Positions 1-6,909 of a stretch of DNA of 19,420 nt are shown here, one piece after another. Origin of the DNA: Saprospiraceae bacterium UBA6168 (GTDB taxonomy: Bacteria; Bacteroidota; Bacteroidia; Chitinophagales; Saprospiraceae); contig DIUC01000003.1 in the NCBI GenBank assembly GCA_002435785.1, positions 7,113-26,532 of the forward strand, in the 5' to 3' direction. The notes beneath the pieces are model-generated. The model was not told where the DNA came from. It saw only the letters and a program-made list of their open reading frames with translations, and made no database searches. The position numbers and the translations under genes are program-made. Every line of letters begins with the position of its first letter. The first letter of the stretch is position 1.

Positions 1-82
1 CGCCACTCCGATTTTGGAGTTGCCACCCTGAACGTTCAGCGCTTTGTTTGTAAAATCACAAAGGCTATCTTAAGTGCTTAGA
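1..82. other. Left-edge non-coding stretch with small palindromes
   Basis: This short edge lies downstream of the AraC-type gene. It holds a perfect 12-bp palindrome (CTGAACGTTCAG, 28-39), a small hairpin with ACTCC and GGAGT arms (5-20), and a 13-bp palindrome GCTTAGACTAAGC (76-88) that overlaps the stop codon of the AraC gene. A plus-strand reading frame is open from base 1 to a TAG at 79-81 and could be the tail of a truncated gene, but I do not recognise its residues. None of the hairpins has a clear T-tract, so I do not call a terminator. Confidence 0.3.
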
Positions 83-1363
83 CTAAGCCTGTCCTTGAAA
101 CTCCTTCGGGGAACTACCAAAATACTTCTTGAACACCTTTGAGAAATAGGCCGGGTCGGTGAACCCGATACTCCACGCCACTTCCGATACGTTGGATTTG
201 CCCTCCCGCAGCAGCGTCGCTGCCTGCTCCATTTTCAGCATAATGATAAAATGGTGCGGCGAGGTGTCGAGTTCTTCCCGGAAGGTGCGCTGTAACTGGC
301 GCAGGCTTAGGTTGGCCACGGAGGCGAGGTCGTCAGGGCGCAGATCGTCGTGCATGCGCTCCAAAACAATGGCCCGAAGTCGGTCGAAAAGTTCAGCGTT
401 TGGCAAGTGGGGGCGCTCCGTTTCCGGTGGGGCGGCCCAGTTCTTGGCGGGGGTTTGCGCTACCTCCGCTTGGCGGGGCATGTTGCGCAAGCGCCTGATT
501 AGCAGGTATTGCCGGAAGGCGACAACGAGCGCCAGCAGCACCGCCACCCCCAGCAGCAGGAAGCCCTTTTTGCCCGAAAAACGCCATGCCTTGGTGAGCG
601 TATCGGGTTCGCCCGTCAGGTGGCAGACCCGCCAGCGGGGCGGGAAGCCGAACGTGGTATCGCCCTGCCAACTCGCATAGCTGAACGGCACAATCACGTC
701 GTCTTCGTCAAAATCTTCGAGCCTCACCTGGGCGTCCATGTCGTTGAGGCAAAAGTCGAGGCGGAAGGCCGTGCCCCGTTTTGCATGGATGCCAAGTGCC
801 GCCCAAGGCAGCGCAAATTCAAGCGTCCAGCCGCCATCCACATCGCTTTCGTTGTTCAGGGTGCCCTGCAATCGGGTCTTGAAATCGAATGCAATGGTGG
901 CCAATCCGGTATCCTTCGGCGCTTGGTATTCTTCCTGGATAAAATTTTTATCGCCTTTGAAGATGGCATAGTCGCCGCCCACGTCCATGATGAACTGGTA
1001 ATCGTTCACGTCCATGTGCTCCCGGCTGTCGGCCAGCGGATCGAGGTAAATCTCGACCGCATCGCCGAGGTGGAGGGTGGGATTGTTGGTGCCGCTGCGC
1101 AATTTCACGAGCTGTTTGTCCGAGATTTCGGCAATGCCAAACAGGAACTGCTCGTCCCAAGCCAGCCGCAGCGCCACCCGGTTGCTGTCGGCGGTACGGG
1201 CATTTTTTACGGAGAAAAACAGGGGGTCGGCGCTCCAGTCGTCCGGTTGGCCGTCAATGGTGATGGGTTGCGAAGCAAAAGGGATGGCCAGCGTGTCTTG
1301 GGCGAGGCAGCAGGTAGCGGCAAGCTGTATTGCGGAGCAAAAAATGGCCAGTCGAAAAAACAT
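83..1363 (-). CDS. Membrane-anchored AraC-family regulator with CBM9-like sensor domain
   Basis: A 426-residue one-component sensor/regulator. Seen in order: an N-terminal signal segment (about 1-21, ending CCLAQ), a CBM9-like beta-sandwich (about 30-250) with the family's ITIDGQPDDW opening, the LGDAVEIYLDP stretch and a GGWTLEFALPW segment, one hydrophobic helix (about 267-284) followed by basic residues, a linker, and a C-terminal AraC double helix-turn-helix (about 325-426). The AraC signature is clear: LSLRQLQRTFR and the closing VSEVAWSIGFTDPAYFSKVFKKYFGSSPKEF. The predicted topology puts the CBM9-like part outside the inner membrane and the DNA-binding part in the cytoplasm. That it senses a carbohydrate is inference from CBM9 family knowledge; in this fused form the domain may bind something else. 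It follows the TonB-receptor gene on the same strand but behind a terminator, with a possible promoter of its own, so it is probably a separate transcription unit. A plausible target is the neighbouring receptor. Confidence 0.85.
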   Translation of the reverse strand: MFFRLAIFCSAIQLAATCCLAQDTLAIPFASQPITIDGQPDDWSADPLFFSVKNARTADSNRVALRLAWDEQFLFGIAEISDKQLVKLRSGTNNPTLHLGDAVEIYLDPLADSREHMDVNDYQFIMDVGGDYAIFKGDKNFIQEEYQAPKDTGLATIAFDFKTRLQGTLNNESDVDGGWTLEFALPWAALGIHAKRGTAFRLDFCLNDMDAQVRLEDFDEDDVIVPFSYASWQGDTTFGFPPRWRVCHLTGEPDTLTKAWRFSGKKGFLLLGVAVLLALVVAFRQYLLIRRLRNMPRQAEVAQTPAKNWAAPPETERPHLPNAELFDRLRAIVLERMHDDLRPDDLASVANLSLRQLQRTFREELDTSPHHFIIMLKMEQAATLLREGKSNVSEVAWSIGFTDPAYFSKVFKKYFGSSPKEFQGQA

Positions 1364-1380
1364 GAAGGTGGTTTATGGGG

Positions 1381-1388
1381 CGAATGTA
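1381..1388 (-). promoter_or_regulatory. Possible -7 box (TACATTCG) for the AraC-type gene
   Basis: On the minus strand this reads TACATTCG, one base from the Bacteroidota -7 consensus TAnnTTTG. It sits between the upstream gene's terminator (1407-1439) and the AraC start codon at 1363, which is where a promoter is needed. No convincing -33 element is visible and the implied leader is only about a dozen bases. Confidence 0.35.
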
Positions 1389-1406
1389 GGGCGGAATCAC
1401 CATAAA

Positions 1407-1439
1407 AATGGCCGGGTGATTCGAAACCACCCGGCCATT
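1407..1439 (-). terminator. Rho-independent terminator of the TonB-receptor gene
   Basis: Two perfectly complementary 12-bp arms (AATGGCCGGGTG at 1407-1418 and CACCCGGCCATT at 1428-1439) enclose a 9-base loop. On the minus strand the stem runs straight into TTTTAT, and it lies about 20 bases past the receptor's stop codon. The plus-strand side lacks a T-tract, so it acts on the receptor transcript. Confidence 0.85.
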
Positions 1440-1460
1440 CGGTAGTCGGCAAGGCGATAT

Positions 1461-3638
1461 TTATAACCGCACCCCCACCGACACGTTCGCACTGCGCCCA
1501 TCCGATGGCCAAATGCCGGGGCCGGGGTAAAACGAGGGGCGTTTCGTAAAATATTGGTTGTCAAAAACATTGCTCAGGTTCATGCGCAGCGTCACGTTTT
1601 TGGCGATGCGCCAAGTGGCGTTCAAATCCAGCAAACCATAAGCTGGCACCAGACCGACGGCGCCTGTGGCGGAGGGTTTCACGGTGTTCAATGGGTCGGC
1701 AAAGCTCTCGGCGGTGTAGCTGTACAGGGCGGAGAAGCTGAAGGTGCGGTACTTGATGGTGAAGCCGCTGCGGGAAATCCACGCTGGCACGCTTTCCACT
1801 TTGTTGCCGCTGATGTCCACGTTTTCGTTGCCCACCCGGATGGCGGCATCCTCGTATTTGGCGGCCATATAAGCGGTGGAAGTGAAGACGCTGGCCCGCC
1901 ACGAACCGCTTAGTTTAAAATAGTATTCACCGAACATTTCCACGCCCTGCGTCACGGAGTTGCCGATGTTCGTGCGGAAGATGTAGAAGTTGCTGTCCTG
2001 CTGCACGGCTTGGTTGCCGAGGCGGTTGTTGTACTGCATCCTGAAAACGCTCACGTCCCAGCGGAAGCCACCCGCCGTGCCACGGTAGCCCGCTTCGAGG
2101 TTGTAGCCTCGTGCATCCTTGAGGTTTTTGTCCGATTTTTCCAGCAGCGAACCGGGGACGATGTCCTTGAAAATGACCGGGCGGTACGCCTGCGACCATC
2201 CGGCGTAAAGCGTTTGGAGGTCGCCCAAACGGTAGTCGGCATTGATGCCGAACAGCGGGAATTTGTGCTCGATGGTGTTGGGCACTTCGTCGCCGGGCAG
2301 GTAAGCGATATAGCCGGACATCTTCGACTCGCCCATCTCCACCCGTACGCCGGGGCTGACGCTGAAATTCTTGGTGACTTGAAAAAGGTTTTCCGCAAAC
2401 AGCGCCACGTTCTGCGTCTTGAGGTTCATGTCACGCCCCCATTTGCCATCGGCCACCGTGAGGTCGTAATCGGAGGCGGTAGTGCCCTTGCCCTGCTGGC
2501 GGCGGTGCAGGTCATTGTTGATGTACTGTACTCCGGCGGCGAGCGTGGAAGTCGTTTTCCCCAAATCATAATTGTGCAAAAAGCGCAGTTCGGAGGTGTA
2601 GCTGTGGTAATTGTCAATGTCCACCTGACGGGGGGCGTAAGCGAGCGAAATGGGGTCGAGTGCATCCGCCGTCGTTGCTGGCTTGTCGAACATGACGCTA
2701 CTGCGGCTGCCGAATACTGCGGAGGTCGTCCATTTGAGCTTCGTTTTTTCACTCAAAGCCCAGTCAAGGCTAATGGATGGGATGTAGATGTCGGGGCTGT
2801 AATAGTTGCGGCTGCGGGTGCTTTGGCGTGGGTTTTCGTGAAACATGCTGTCGGTGAGCTGTCCCGGCAGTTGGAACACATATTCCGAGTGCGAAAACTC
2901 AGCGGTCAGCGCCAGGTTTTTGGTGGGGCGGTAGCGCAGCATGACCGATTGGCCATTGAAGTCGCTGCGGCTGTTGTCCCGGTAGCCGTCGCTGACCCGC
3001 TTGCTGTAATAGGCGTAGTATTCCAGTTTGCCCACCTTGCCACTGACGGCATTGTAGGTACTCAGCAGCCCGAACGAGCCAACGGAGTTGATGCTCTCCA
3101 GCCCGATGGTGCGAGAGGTGTCTGGTTGTTTCAGCACATAGTTGAGCATCCCGCCAAACTGTTGGCCGTATTGCAGCGCCCCCGTTCCCCGCACCAGTTC
3201 GATGCGCTCCACGGCCTCCATCGGCAGGGTAAAATGGCTGGCCGGATAGCCGTACAGGTCCGTGTTGGTGATGATGCCGTTCTTGCGGATGTTGAACTCC
3301 CACCCCCGGTGCGGGTCGAGGCCACGGGTGGAGATGTTGATTTGGTTGCCGGAGCCGTCCATGTCATAGACAAAGACGCCGGGCACTTTGGCGAAAATCT
3401 GGCGTGGCGATTTCTCGGCGATGTTGGCGTCCGTGGACTGGAGGTTGATGACCTCGTTTTTCTTGCCCGCCCAAATGAAGGCGTCATGCGTTTTTGGCAA
3501 ACGTTCGACGTTGCTACGGTCGCCTGTCACGGTAATTTGTTCGAGGGAGATTTTCTTTAACGTATCCTGCTGGGATTGAGCGTTTGCGATGGAGCAAGTG
3601 CAAACAGTGAGCAGGAGCAAAACAGTTTTTGCAGTCAT
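1461..3638 (-). CDS. TonB-dependent outer-membrane receptor, FecA-like
   Basis: A 725-residue outer-membrane receptor for TonB/ExbBD-driven import. I start it at the ATG at 3636-3638, because that gives a clean signal peptide (MTAKTVLLLL, cleavage near SIANAQ); the in-frame ATG at 3666-3668 would add ten charged residues in front of it. After the signal comes a short segment with LEQITVTGDR (TonB-box-like), then the plug domain (about 65-170) with the typical VPGVFVYDMDGSG, ISTRGLDPHRG and VERIELVRGTGALQYGQQFGGMLN stretches, then a 22-strand-type barrel ending in aromatic-rich strands and VSVGVRL. There is no N-terminal carboxypeptidase-like domain and no SusD partner nearby, so this is not a SusC-type glycan importer. 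The plug and the C-terminal PGPGIWPSDGR stretch resemble Bacteroidota proteins labelled iron(III)-dicitrate/siderophore receptors; the substrate is not determined from sequence. Its promoter box lies at 3703-3710 and its terminator at 1407-1439. Confidence 0.9.
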   Translation of the reverse strand: MTAKTVLLLLTVCTCSIANAQSQQDTLKKISLEQITVTGDRSNVERLPKTHDAFIWAGKKNEVINLQSTDANIAEKSPRQIFAKVPGVFVYDMDGSGNQINISTRGLDPHRGWEFNIRKNGIITNTDLYGYPASHFTLPMEAVERIELVRGTGALQYGQQFGGMLNYVLKQPDTSRTIGLESINSVGSFGLLSTYNAVSGKVGKLEYYAYYSKRVSDGYRDNSRSDFNGQSVMLRYRPTKNLALTAEFSHSEYVFQLPGQLTDSMFHENPRQSTRSRNYYSPDIYIPSISLDWALSEKTKLKWTTSAVFGSRSSVMFDKPATTADALDPISLAYAPRQVDIDNYHSYTSELRFLHNYDLGKTTSTLAAGVQYINNDLHRRQQGKGTTASDYDLTVADGKWGRDMNLKTQNVALFAENLFQVTKNFSVSPGVRVEMGESKMSGYIAYLPGDEVPNTIEHKFPLFGINADYRLGDLQTLYAGWSQAYRPVIFKDIVPGSLLEKSDKNLKDARGYNLEAGYRGTAGGFRWDVSVFRMQYNNRLGNQAVQQDSNFYIFRTNIGNSVTQGVEMFGEYYFKLSGSWRASVFTSTAYMAAKYEDAAIRVGNENVDISGNKVESVPAWISRSGFTIKYRTFSFSALYSYTAESFADPLNTVKPSATGAVGLVPAYGLLDLNATWRIAKNVTLRMNLSNVFDNQYFTKRPSFYPGPGIWPSDGRSANVSVGVRL

Positions 3639-3702
3639 GGGAATTTTTTTTGAATCAATTGGCCACAATGGAAGTTGGAAAGTCCGCTGGCTTAGTTTAC
3701 GG

Positions 3703-3710
3703 CAAAGTTA
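3703..3710 (-). promoter_or_regulatory. Probable -7 box (TAACTTTG) of the TonB-receptor gene
   Basis: The minus strand reads TAACTTTG, an exact match to the Bacteroidota -7 consensus TAnnTTTG. It lies 64 bases upstream of the receptor start codon and would give a leader of roughly 55-60 bases. I see no clear TTG-type -33 element at the usual spacing. Confidence 0.45.
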
Positions 3711-3737
3711 GCCCCAAGTGTCGTGCCTACCCTTAAA

Positions 3738-3750
3738 ATCCTGTTAGGAT
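3738..3750 (-). terminator. Weak terminator-like hairpin after the SH3b lipoprotein gene
   Basis: ATCCT and AGGAT arms around a 3-base loop are followed on the minus strand by TTTTAAG. The stem is only 5 bp. Its position, just past the SH3b gene and before the receptor promoter box, is right for a terminator. Confidence 0.3.
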
Positions 3751-3783
3751 ATGTTTTTTGGCTTGCGCAATGGCTCTTCATTA

Positions 3784-4317
3784 TCAGTTGATGGTGACCG
3801 CCCGCCCGATGACCCAACCTACCTTTTTGTTGGCAAGTTGCACCTTGTACCATTGTGGTATGGGAAAAGACTTGCCTGCATCATCCGTCATCTTGGTCTC
3901 CAGAATGATGACCGATTCATTGATTTTCAAGGTGCTAAGTTGTTGGGAAGTGGTGGCTGGTTCACTGTATAAAACGATGTTCTCCCTGCCGATGTAACCT
4001 GTTGGATTGCCAGCAGGGTTCTCTTTTTTGGCTGCTACCGTGGTGCTGGGTTTGAAAGGCGAGTTGGGTTTGGCTGCTTTTTGTTTGGGCTTGGGGTCGC
4101 TTAGTGTGGTTTTGCTTTCTGCCACCGTTTCGGTTGAATTGGCAGCCGTGTCGGGTTGCAGTTCTTCAGTGTGGGGTTCGGGTGCGGGCAATGGGGCGAC
4201 CACTGTGGTTGAAGGTGATGGTTGGGCGTTACCGGAAGCAGGGGCTTCGTTGGAACAACTGGCGCAAAGCAGGGACGCAATGGATAGTATTACTGGAAAA
4301 AAAATTCTGTTTGTCAT
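3784..4317 (-). CDS. SH3b-domain lipoprotein
   Basis: A 177-residue predicted lipoprotein. The ATG at 4315-4317 is chosen because it places a lipoprotein signal directly at the N-terminus: MTNR, a hydrophobic stretch, then the lipobox LCASC with Cys21. An in-frame ATG further upstream (4425) would bury this signal and overlap the neighbouring gene. Residues about 22-105 are low complexity, rich in Pro, Ala, Thr, Ser and Lys, and look like a periplasmic tether. The C-terminal part (about 108-177) is a bacterial SH3 domain: GYIGRENIVLYSEPATTSQQLSTL, a central beta region and the typical close WYKVQLANKKVGWVIGRAV. Such domains usually bind peptidoglycan or protein partners; the specific partner is unknown. 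It follows the MORN-repeat lipoprotein gene by 73 bases on the same strand and is probably co-transcribed with it. Confidence 0.75.
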   Translation of the reverse strand: MTNRIFFPVILSIASLLCASCSNEAPASGNAQPSPSTTVVAPLPAPEPHTEELQPDTAANSTETVAESKTTLSDPKPKQKAAKPNSPFKPSTTVAAKKENPAGNPTGYIGRENIVLYSEPATTSQQLSTLKINESVIILETKMTDDAGKSFPIPQWYKVQLANKKVGWVIGRAVTIN

Positions 4318-4390
4318 CTTGAAAAGTATGGCATTGTTCAACAAAGATTGGGTTGGATGGGATGGGGCCGGCCAATTGCTCAGAAAATCT

Positions 4391-4915
4391 TCACTGGCCG
4401 TTGCGGCTGGTATTAGCCGGTACATTGCTCTTATCGGAATGCCGGACAGGCTTGCCTTTCACTTCCACCAACGAATCCATTTCATATTTCGCTTCGAAGG
4501 TCAGTGAGTTGTCAGGCGCCCATTTTCGCAGGTACCCGTTTTTCTTGCCCTTATCAAATTCCAGCACAAACTGAATTTGCCCGTTTTCATACCATATAGT
4601 ATCGCCACCCTGTTTCAGCCCATTGGCATAGTATTGCGTCTCCTTTATTTTTCCGTCGGGGTAATAAATGACCGTGCGGCCTTCCTCTTTCCCATCCTTA
4701 AAAAAACGCTCGGTTTTTATGGGACCTTCGGGATAGTATTCCGTCATTTTGCCTTCCTTCTGACCATTGACCTCTGAATGGCGGCGGGAAATATTACCAG
4801 TGTCGTAGTTCTGAAGTTTCTCGACGGGTTCTTGCGTTTGGTTGCAGGCAAAAACAAGCAGTATTAAGCTGGCAAAGCTCCAAAATCCCTTGCTGTTGAA
4901 AATCCTTAGAATCAT
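4391..4915 (-). CDS. MORN-repeat (YwqK-like) lipoprotein
   Basis: A 174-residue predicted lipoprotein. An N-terminal hydrophobic helix ends in LLVFAC, giving lipobox Cys24. About residues 48-145 consist of four degenerate MORN_2/YwqK-type repeats of roughly 23 residues, each with a Y-Y-x-(D/E/N)-G-x-I-K core followed by a G-x-x-(N/E)-G turn (for example EYYPEGPIKTERFFKDGKEEG and IWYENGQIQ). The C-terminal tail is polar. Databases often label this family as YwqK-type antitoxin, but no toxin gene is visible here and the repeat is found in many secreted Bacteroidota proteins, so I do not infer an antitoxin role. The gene begins just downstream of the terminator of the haloperoxidase-like gene, so its promoter must lie in or immediately after that hairpin, or it depends on read-through. 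Confidence 0.75.
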   Translation of the reverse strand: MILRIFNSKGFWSFASLILLVFACNQTQEPVEKLQNYDTGNISRRHSEVNGQKEGKMTEYYPEGPIKTERFFKDGKEEGRTVIYYPDGKIKETQYYANGLKQGGDTIWYENGQIQFVLEFDKGKKNGYLRKWAPDNSLTFEAKYEMDSLVEVKGKPVRHSDKSNVPANTSRNGQ

Positions 4916-4941
4916 GCTTTCGAGTTTTTGAGAAGTAAAAT

Positions 4942-4978
4942 GAAAAAGAGACTACTGCAAGCAAGTAGCCTCTTTTTC
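4942..4978 (-). terminator. Terminator of the vanadium haloperoxidase-like gene
   Basis: A 15-bp stem with one A-C mismatch: GAAAAAGAG-ACTACT at 4942-4956 pairs with AGTAG-CCTCTTTTTC at 4964-4978, around a short loop. On the minus strand the right arm leads into a TTTTTC run. It lies 25 bases past the stop of the haloperoxidase-like gene and directly in front of the next gene, and the A/T-rich arms could work in both directions. Confidence 0.8.
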
Positions 4979-5003
4979 AATGCAAACAAAGCACCAAACG
5001 TCC

Positions 5004-6413
5004 TTATTTCTTCCAAGGCAGTTTGTTCACTTGCTCACCGATAAACGTACCGTGGCGCAAGCCCTCCTCGCAGTCCATCCAAAAGTGAACGCCAAGTGGC
5101 ACCCGTGACCAAGCATTTTCATAGGCCATTTCATAAAGGCTGTTGAACGAGCGAGGCGCACCTTCAAAATCCGTGCGACCCTCATGGCAACGGTCGGTCA
5201 TGGCAAGGCCATAGCCAAAAACGCTGGCAAGGGCTGCGGCACCCGCACCACCCATCGTGGAGTGGCCAGAAGGATAGGCCGGGAACGATGGGGTCATGCC
5301 CGTGGCACCCGAAATCGGGTCGTTCAGGTTAGGCTCCCAGTTGGGGTCTATCACCCGTTGGATGTAGGATTCCGGGCGCTCAACATTGTAATAGTATTTG
5401 GAATGCCAGCAGGCCACAGCAGCATCGCTCAGTGCCATACCAACCTTGGCGTATGCTTCCAGCGCTTTTTCGAGGCTGGTGCTATGGGATTCGATGATTT
5501 GGTTGCCAATGGCCATCCAGCGGGGGCCTGGGCTGAAAGTGACGTTAATCAAGTCGTCGCTCCAAAACTCACCGACCCACTTGGCTTCGTAAGAAAGCGT
5601 GGGCGTATTCTGTGCATACACCTGAAGCGCTTGTGAATACAACAGGGAATTAGGGTCTTCGCTGTATGGGAGTGGTGGCCTTGCAAGCTTTTGGCTCTCC
5701 GAAATCACAAACGTGCGGGCCTTGCCGTAAAATGGGCCCATGCCTTTGCCGGGACCTGGCACGGTAGGCACCCAATCACCGGGGCCGTTAAAATTTGCCG
5801 ACCAATTGTACTCCTCATTGGTGTTGAAGTTTCCAAAAGGGTTTTTGTAGGCGTTGTCGCCGTAGGTGTCGGTCTTTGACCATGTCCACATGGCTTCGGC
5901 CACGCTATCGCCATACGCCTTAGAGCTTTCGAAAAGTTCAGCGCCGACCTCTGTCCGGTACTTGCTGTCAAGCTGGGCAGTCAATGCCGTGATTTTGGTT
6001 TTTACATCGGCAGGCACGTCCACAAAGAACTTGGGCATCATGTTGGCGTAAATGGAATGAACGACCGTGGGCCAGTGGTAAGTGGCTTTTGGGTCAACAT
6101 CCGGGATGTTCAGGCCAGTGCTCGCATAACGAGATTCCATGGAATTATAGCTGGGCATGCCCGTGATGCAGGCTTCGTAAGCTGCCAGGCCCATGAGGCC
6201 AAGCGCACGGGGAGCAGGGCCTGGGCGATAGCCCGCCGCATAGCGCTCCACTTCAAGGAAGGTCTTATTCCATTCAAGCGTAGCTTCTGGGCCAAAATTG
6301 GCTACCAATTGCGTTTTTACTGGGTTATCGTCGTCTTTCCCACAAGAAGTGACAAAAACCGACAGCAGCACTAAGCCGCCAAGGAAGGGTAAAAAAAAGT
6401 TTTTCAATTTCAT
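5004..6413 (-). CDS. Vanadium-dependent haloperoxidase / PAP2-superfamily lipoprotein
   Basis: A 469-residue predicted lipoprotein. I start it at the ATG at 6411-6413 (MKLKNFFLPF), which leads into a hydrophobic segment and the lipobox VTSC with Cys24; an in-frame ATG six codons upstream adds nothing useful. The vanadate/phosphate-binding signature of the PAP2/vanadium haloperoxidase superfamily is complete: Kx6RP (K339 to P347, in SKYYYNVERP), PSGH (381-384, in FPAYPSGHSTMGG) and SRxxxGxHxxxD (S436, R437, H443, D447, in WSRVPLGVHFWMD). In known enzymes K, R, S, G, H and R hold vanadate and the last His is the axial ligand. Family members are haloperoxidases or acid phosphatases; sequence alone does not settle which. 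The long helical N-terminal part is typical of the VCPO-like bacterial branch. The gene stands alone, with its own promoter region (6540-6597) and terminator. Confidence 0.85.
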   Translation of the reverse strand: MKLKNFFLPFLGGLVLLSVFVTSCGKDDDNPVKTQLVANFGPEATLEWNKTFLEVERYAAGYRPGPAPRALGLMGLAAYEACITGMPSYNSMESRYASTGLNIPDVDPKATYHWPTVVHSIYANMMPKFFVDVPADVKTKITALTAQLDSKYRTEVGAELFESSKAYGDSVAEAMWTWSKTDTYGDNAYKNPFGNFNTNEEYNWSANFNGPGDWVPTVPGPGKGMGPFYGKARTFVISESQKLARPPLPYSEDPNSLLYSQALQVYAQNTPTLSYEAKWVGEFWSDDLINVTFSPGPRWMAIGNQIIESHSTSLEKALEAYAKVGMALSDAAVACWHSKYYYNVERPESYIQRVIDPNWEPNLNDPISGATGMTPSFPAYPSGHSTMGGAGAAALASVFGYGLAMTDRCHEGRTDFEGAPRSFNSLYEMAYENAWSRVPLGVHFWMDCEEGLRHGTFIGEQVNKLPWKK

Positions 6414-6539
6414 AAGATTAGAATTTGACATTGTTTGAATGCTTCTCGCAGTGAGTTAAAGGTTTTGAACCAAAAAATTACTGCTTGCAACAAATTCAAA
6501 CTTGTAGGATTGAGATTATAATTCGGAAAATTATTTTTG

Positions 6540-6547
6540 CAAAATTA
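6540..6547 (-). promoter_or_regulatory. Probable -7 box (TAATTTTG) of the haloperoxidase-like gene
   Basis: The minus strand reads TAATTTTG, an exact match to TAnnTTTG. It overlaps a fourth, degenerate copy of the upstream repeat (TTCTAAT) and would give a leader of about 120 bases. No standard -33 element is visible, which fits an activator-dependent promoter. Confidence 0.45.
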
Positions 6548-6568
6548 GAACCATACTTCTCAATATTG

Positions 6569-6597
6569 CTTAGAACAAACTTAGAAGGTGCTTAGAA
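6569..6597 (-). promoter_or_regulatory. Three TTCTAAG direct repeats at exact 11-bp spacing (candidate operator)
   Basis: On the plus strand CTTAGAA occurs at 6569-6575, 6580-6586 and 6591-6597, separated each time by four unrelated bases; on the minus strand this is TTCTAAG-N4 three times. The array starts 21 bases upstream of the -7 box at 6540-6547. Heptamers repeated once per helical turn immediately upstream of a promoter are a typical binding layout for an activator or response regulator. The regulator is unknown. Confidence 0.6.
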
Positions 6598-6799
6598 AGT
6601 AATTAAGTTTGGTTTTTTCGCTCATTCACGTAGCTGTGATTATAAAAATTTGGAGGGTCAAGTAGTTTTCAGCGGCTCGAATAGGATTCATTGAAAGGAA
6701 AAGGAAGTGGTTGGAAGCCTCCAAAATAACGCCTTAAGCCACAACTGCTACTATACTTCAGATGGCTTGGCTTTGCTCATTCGAGATTGCTATTCGCCT

Positions 6800-6842
6800 T
6801 TGGCCATTTGATTTTGGCCTGAATGCAATGTGCAATGGCCAA
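6800..6842. repeat. Inverted repeat TTGGCCATT / AATGGCCAA upstream of ACMSD
   Basis: Perfect 9-bp arms (6800-6808 and 6834-6842) enclose 25 bases that also contain part of a tandem TGCAATG duplication (6824-6837). It ends 67 bases before the ACMSD start codon and could be an operator or a leader hairpin. There is no independent support. Confidence 0.35.
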
Positions 6843-6909
6843 CGACCAGAAGCATTATTTAGGGGGAGGGCATTTGAAATTGGGTAGTTTTGCCGCCAAA
6901 CCTGACGCC

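Larger units (their letters stand above)
6414..6909. other. 496-bp divergent intergenic region
   Basis: This gap separates the divergently read haloperoxidase-like gene and ACMSD. The left half is AT-rich and holds a -7 box and a phased TTCTAAG array for the minus-strand gene. The right half holds an inverted repeat TTGGCCATT / AATGGCCAA (6800-6808 and 6834-6842) and a tandem 7-mer TGCAATG-TGCAATG (6824-6837) upstream of ACMSD. In-frame ATGs at 6823 and 6838 exist but would extend ACMSD by residues the family does not have. No RNA gene is recognised. Confidence 0.6.

Noticed and set aside
1..81. Tail of a truncated plus-strand gene at the left edge
   Set aside because: The frame is open from base 1 to 81, but 27 codons without a recognisable motif and several embedded palindromes are not enough to call a gene.
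2010..3560. A 516-codon plus-strand open frame opposite the TonB receptor
   Set aside because: It lies wholly antisense to a gene with clear domains, has no recognisable motif and a composition typical of a GC-rich antisense frame. Similar long antisense frames at 509-1405, 9399-10079, 10164-11003 and 18440-19288 were rejected for the same reason.
3661..3670. Shared 10-mer GGCCACAATG in the leaders of the TonB receptor (3661-3670) and yicC (19321-19330)
   Set aside because: Many shared 10-mers are expected by chance in 19 kb, and the distance to the start codon and -7 box differs between the two genes.
4391..4915. Toxin-antitoxin system suggested by the YwqK-type repeat
   Set aside because: The protein has a lipoprotein signal and no toxin-like gene is adjacent; the neighbour is an SH3b lipoprotein.
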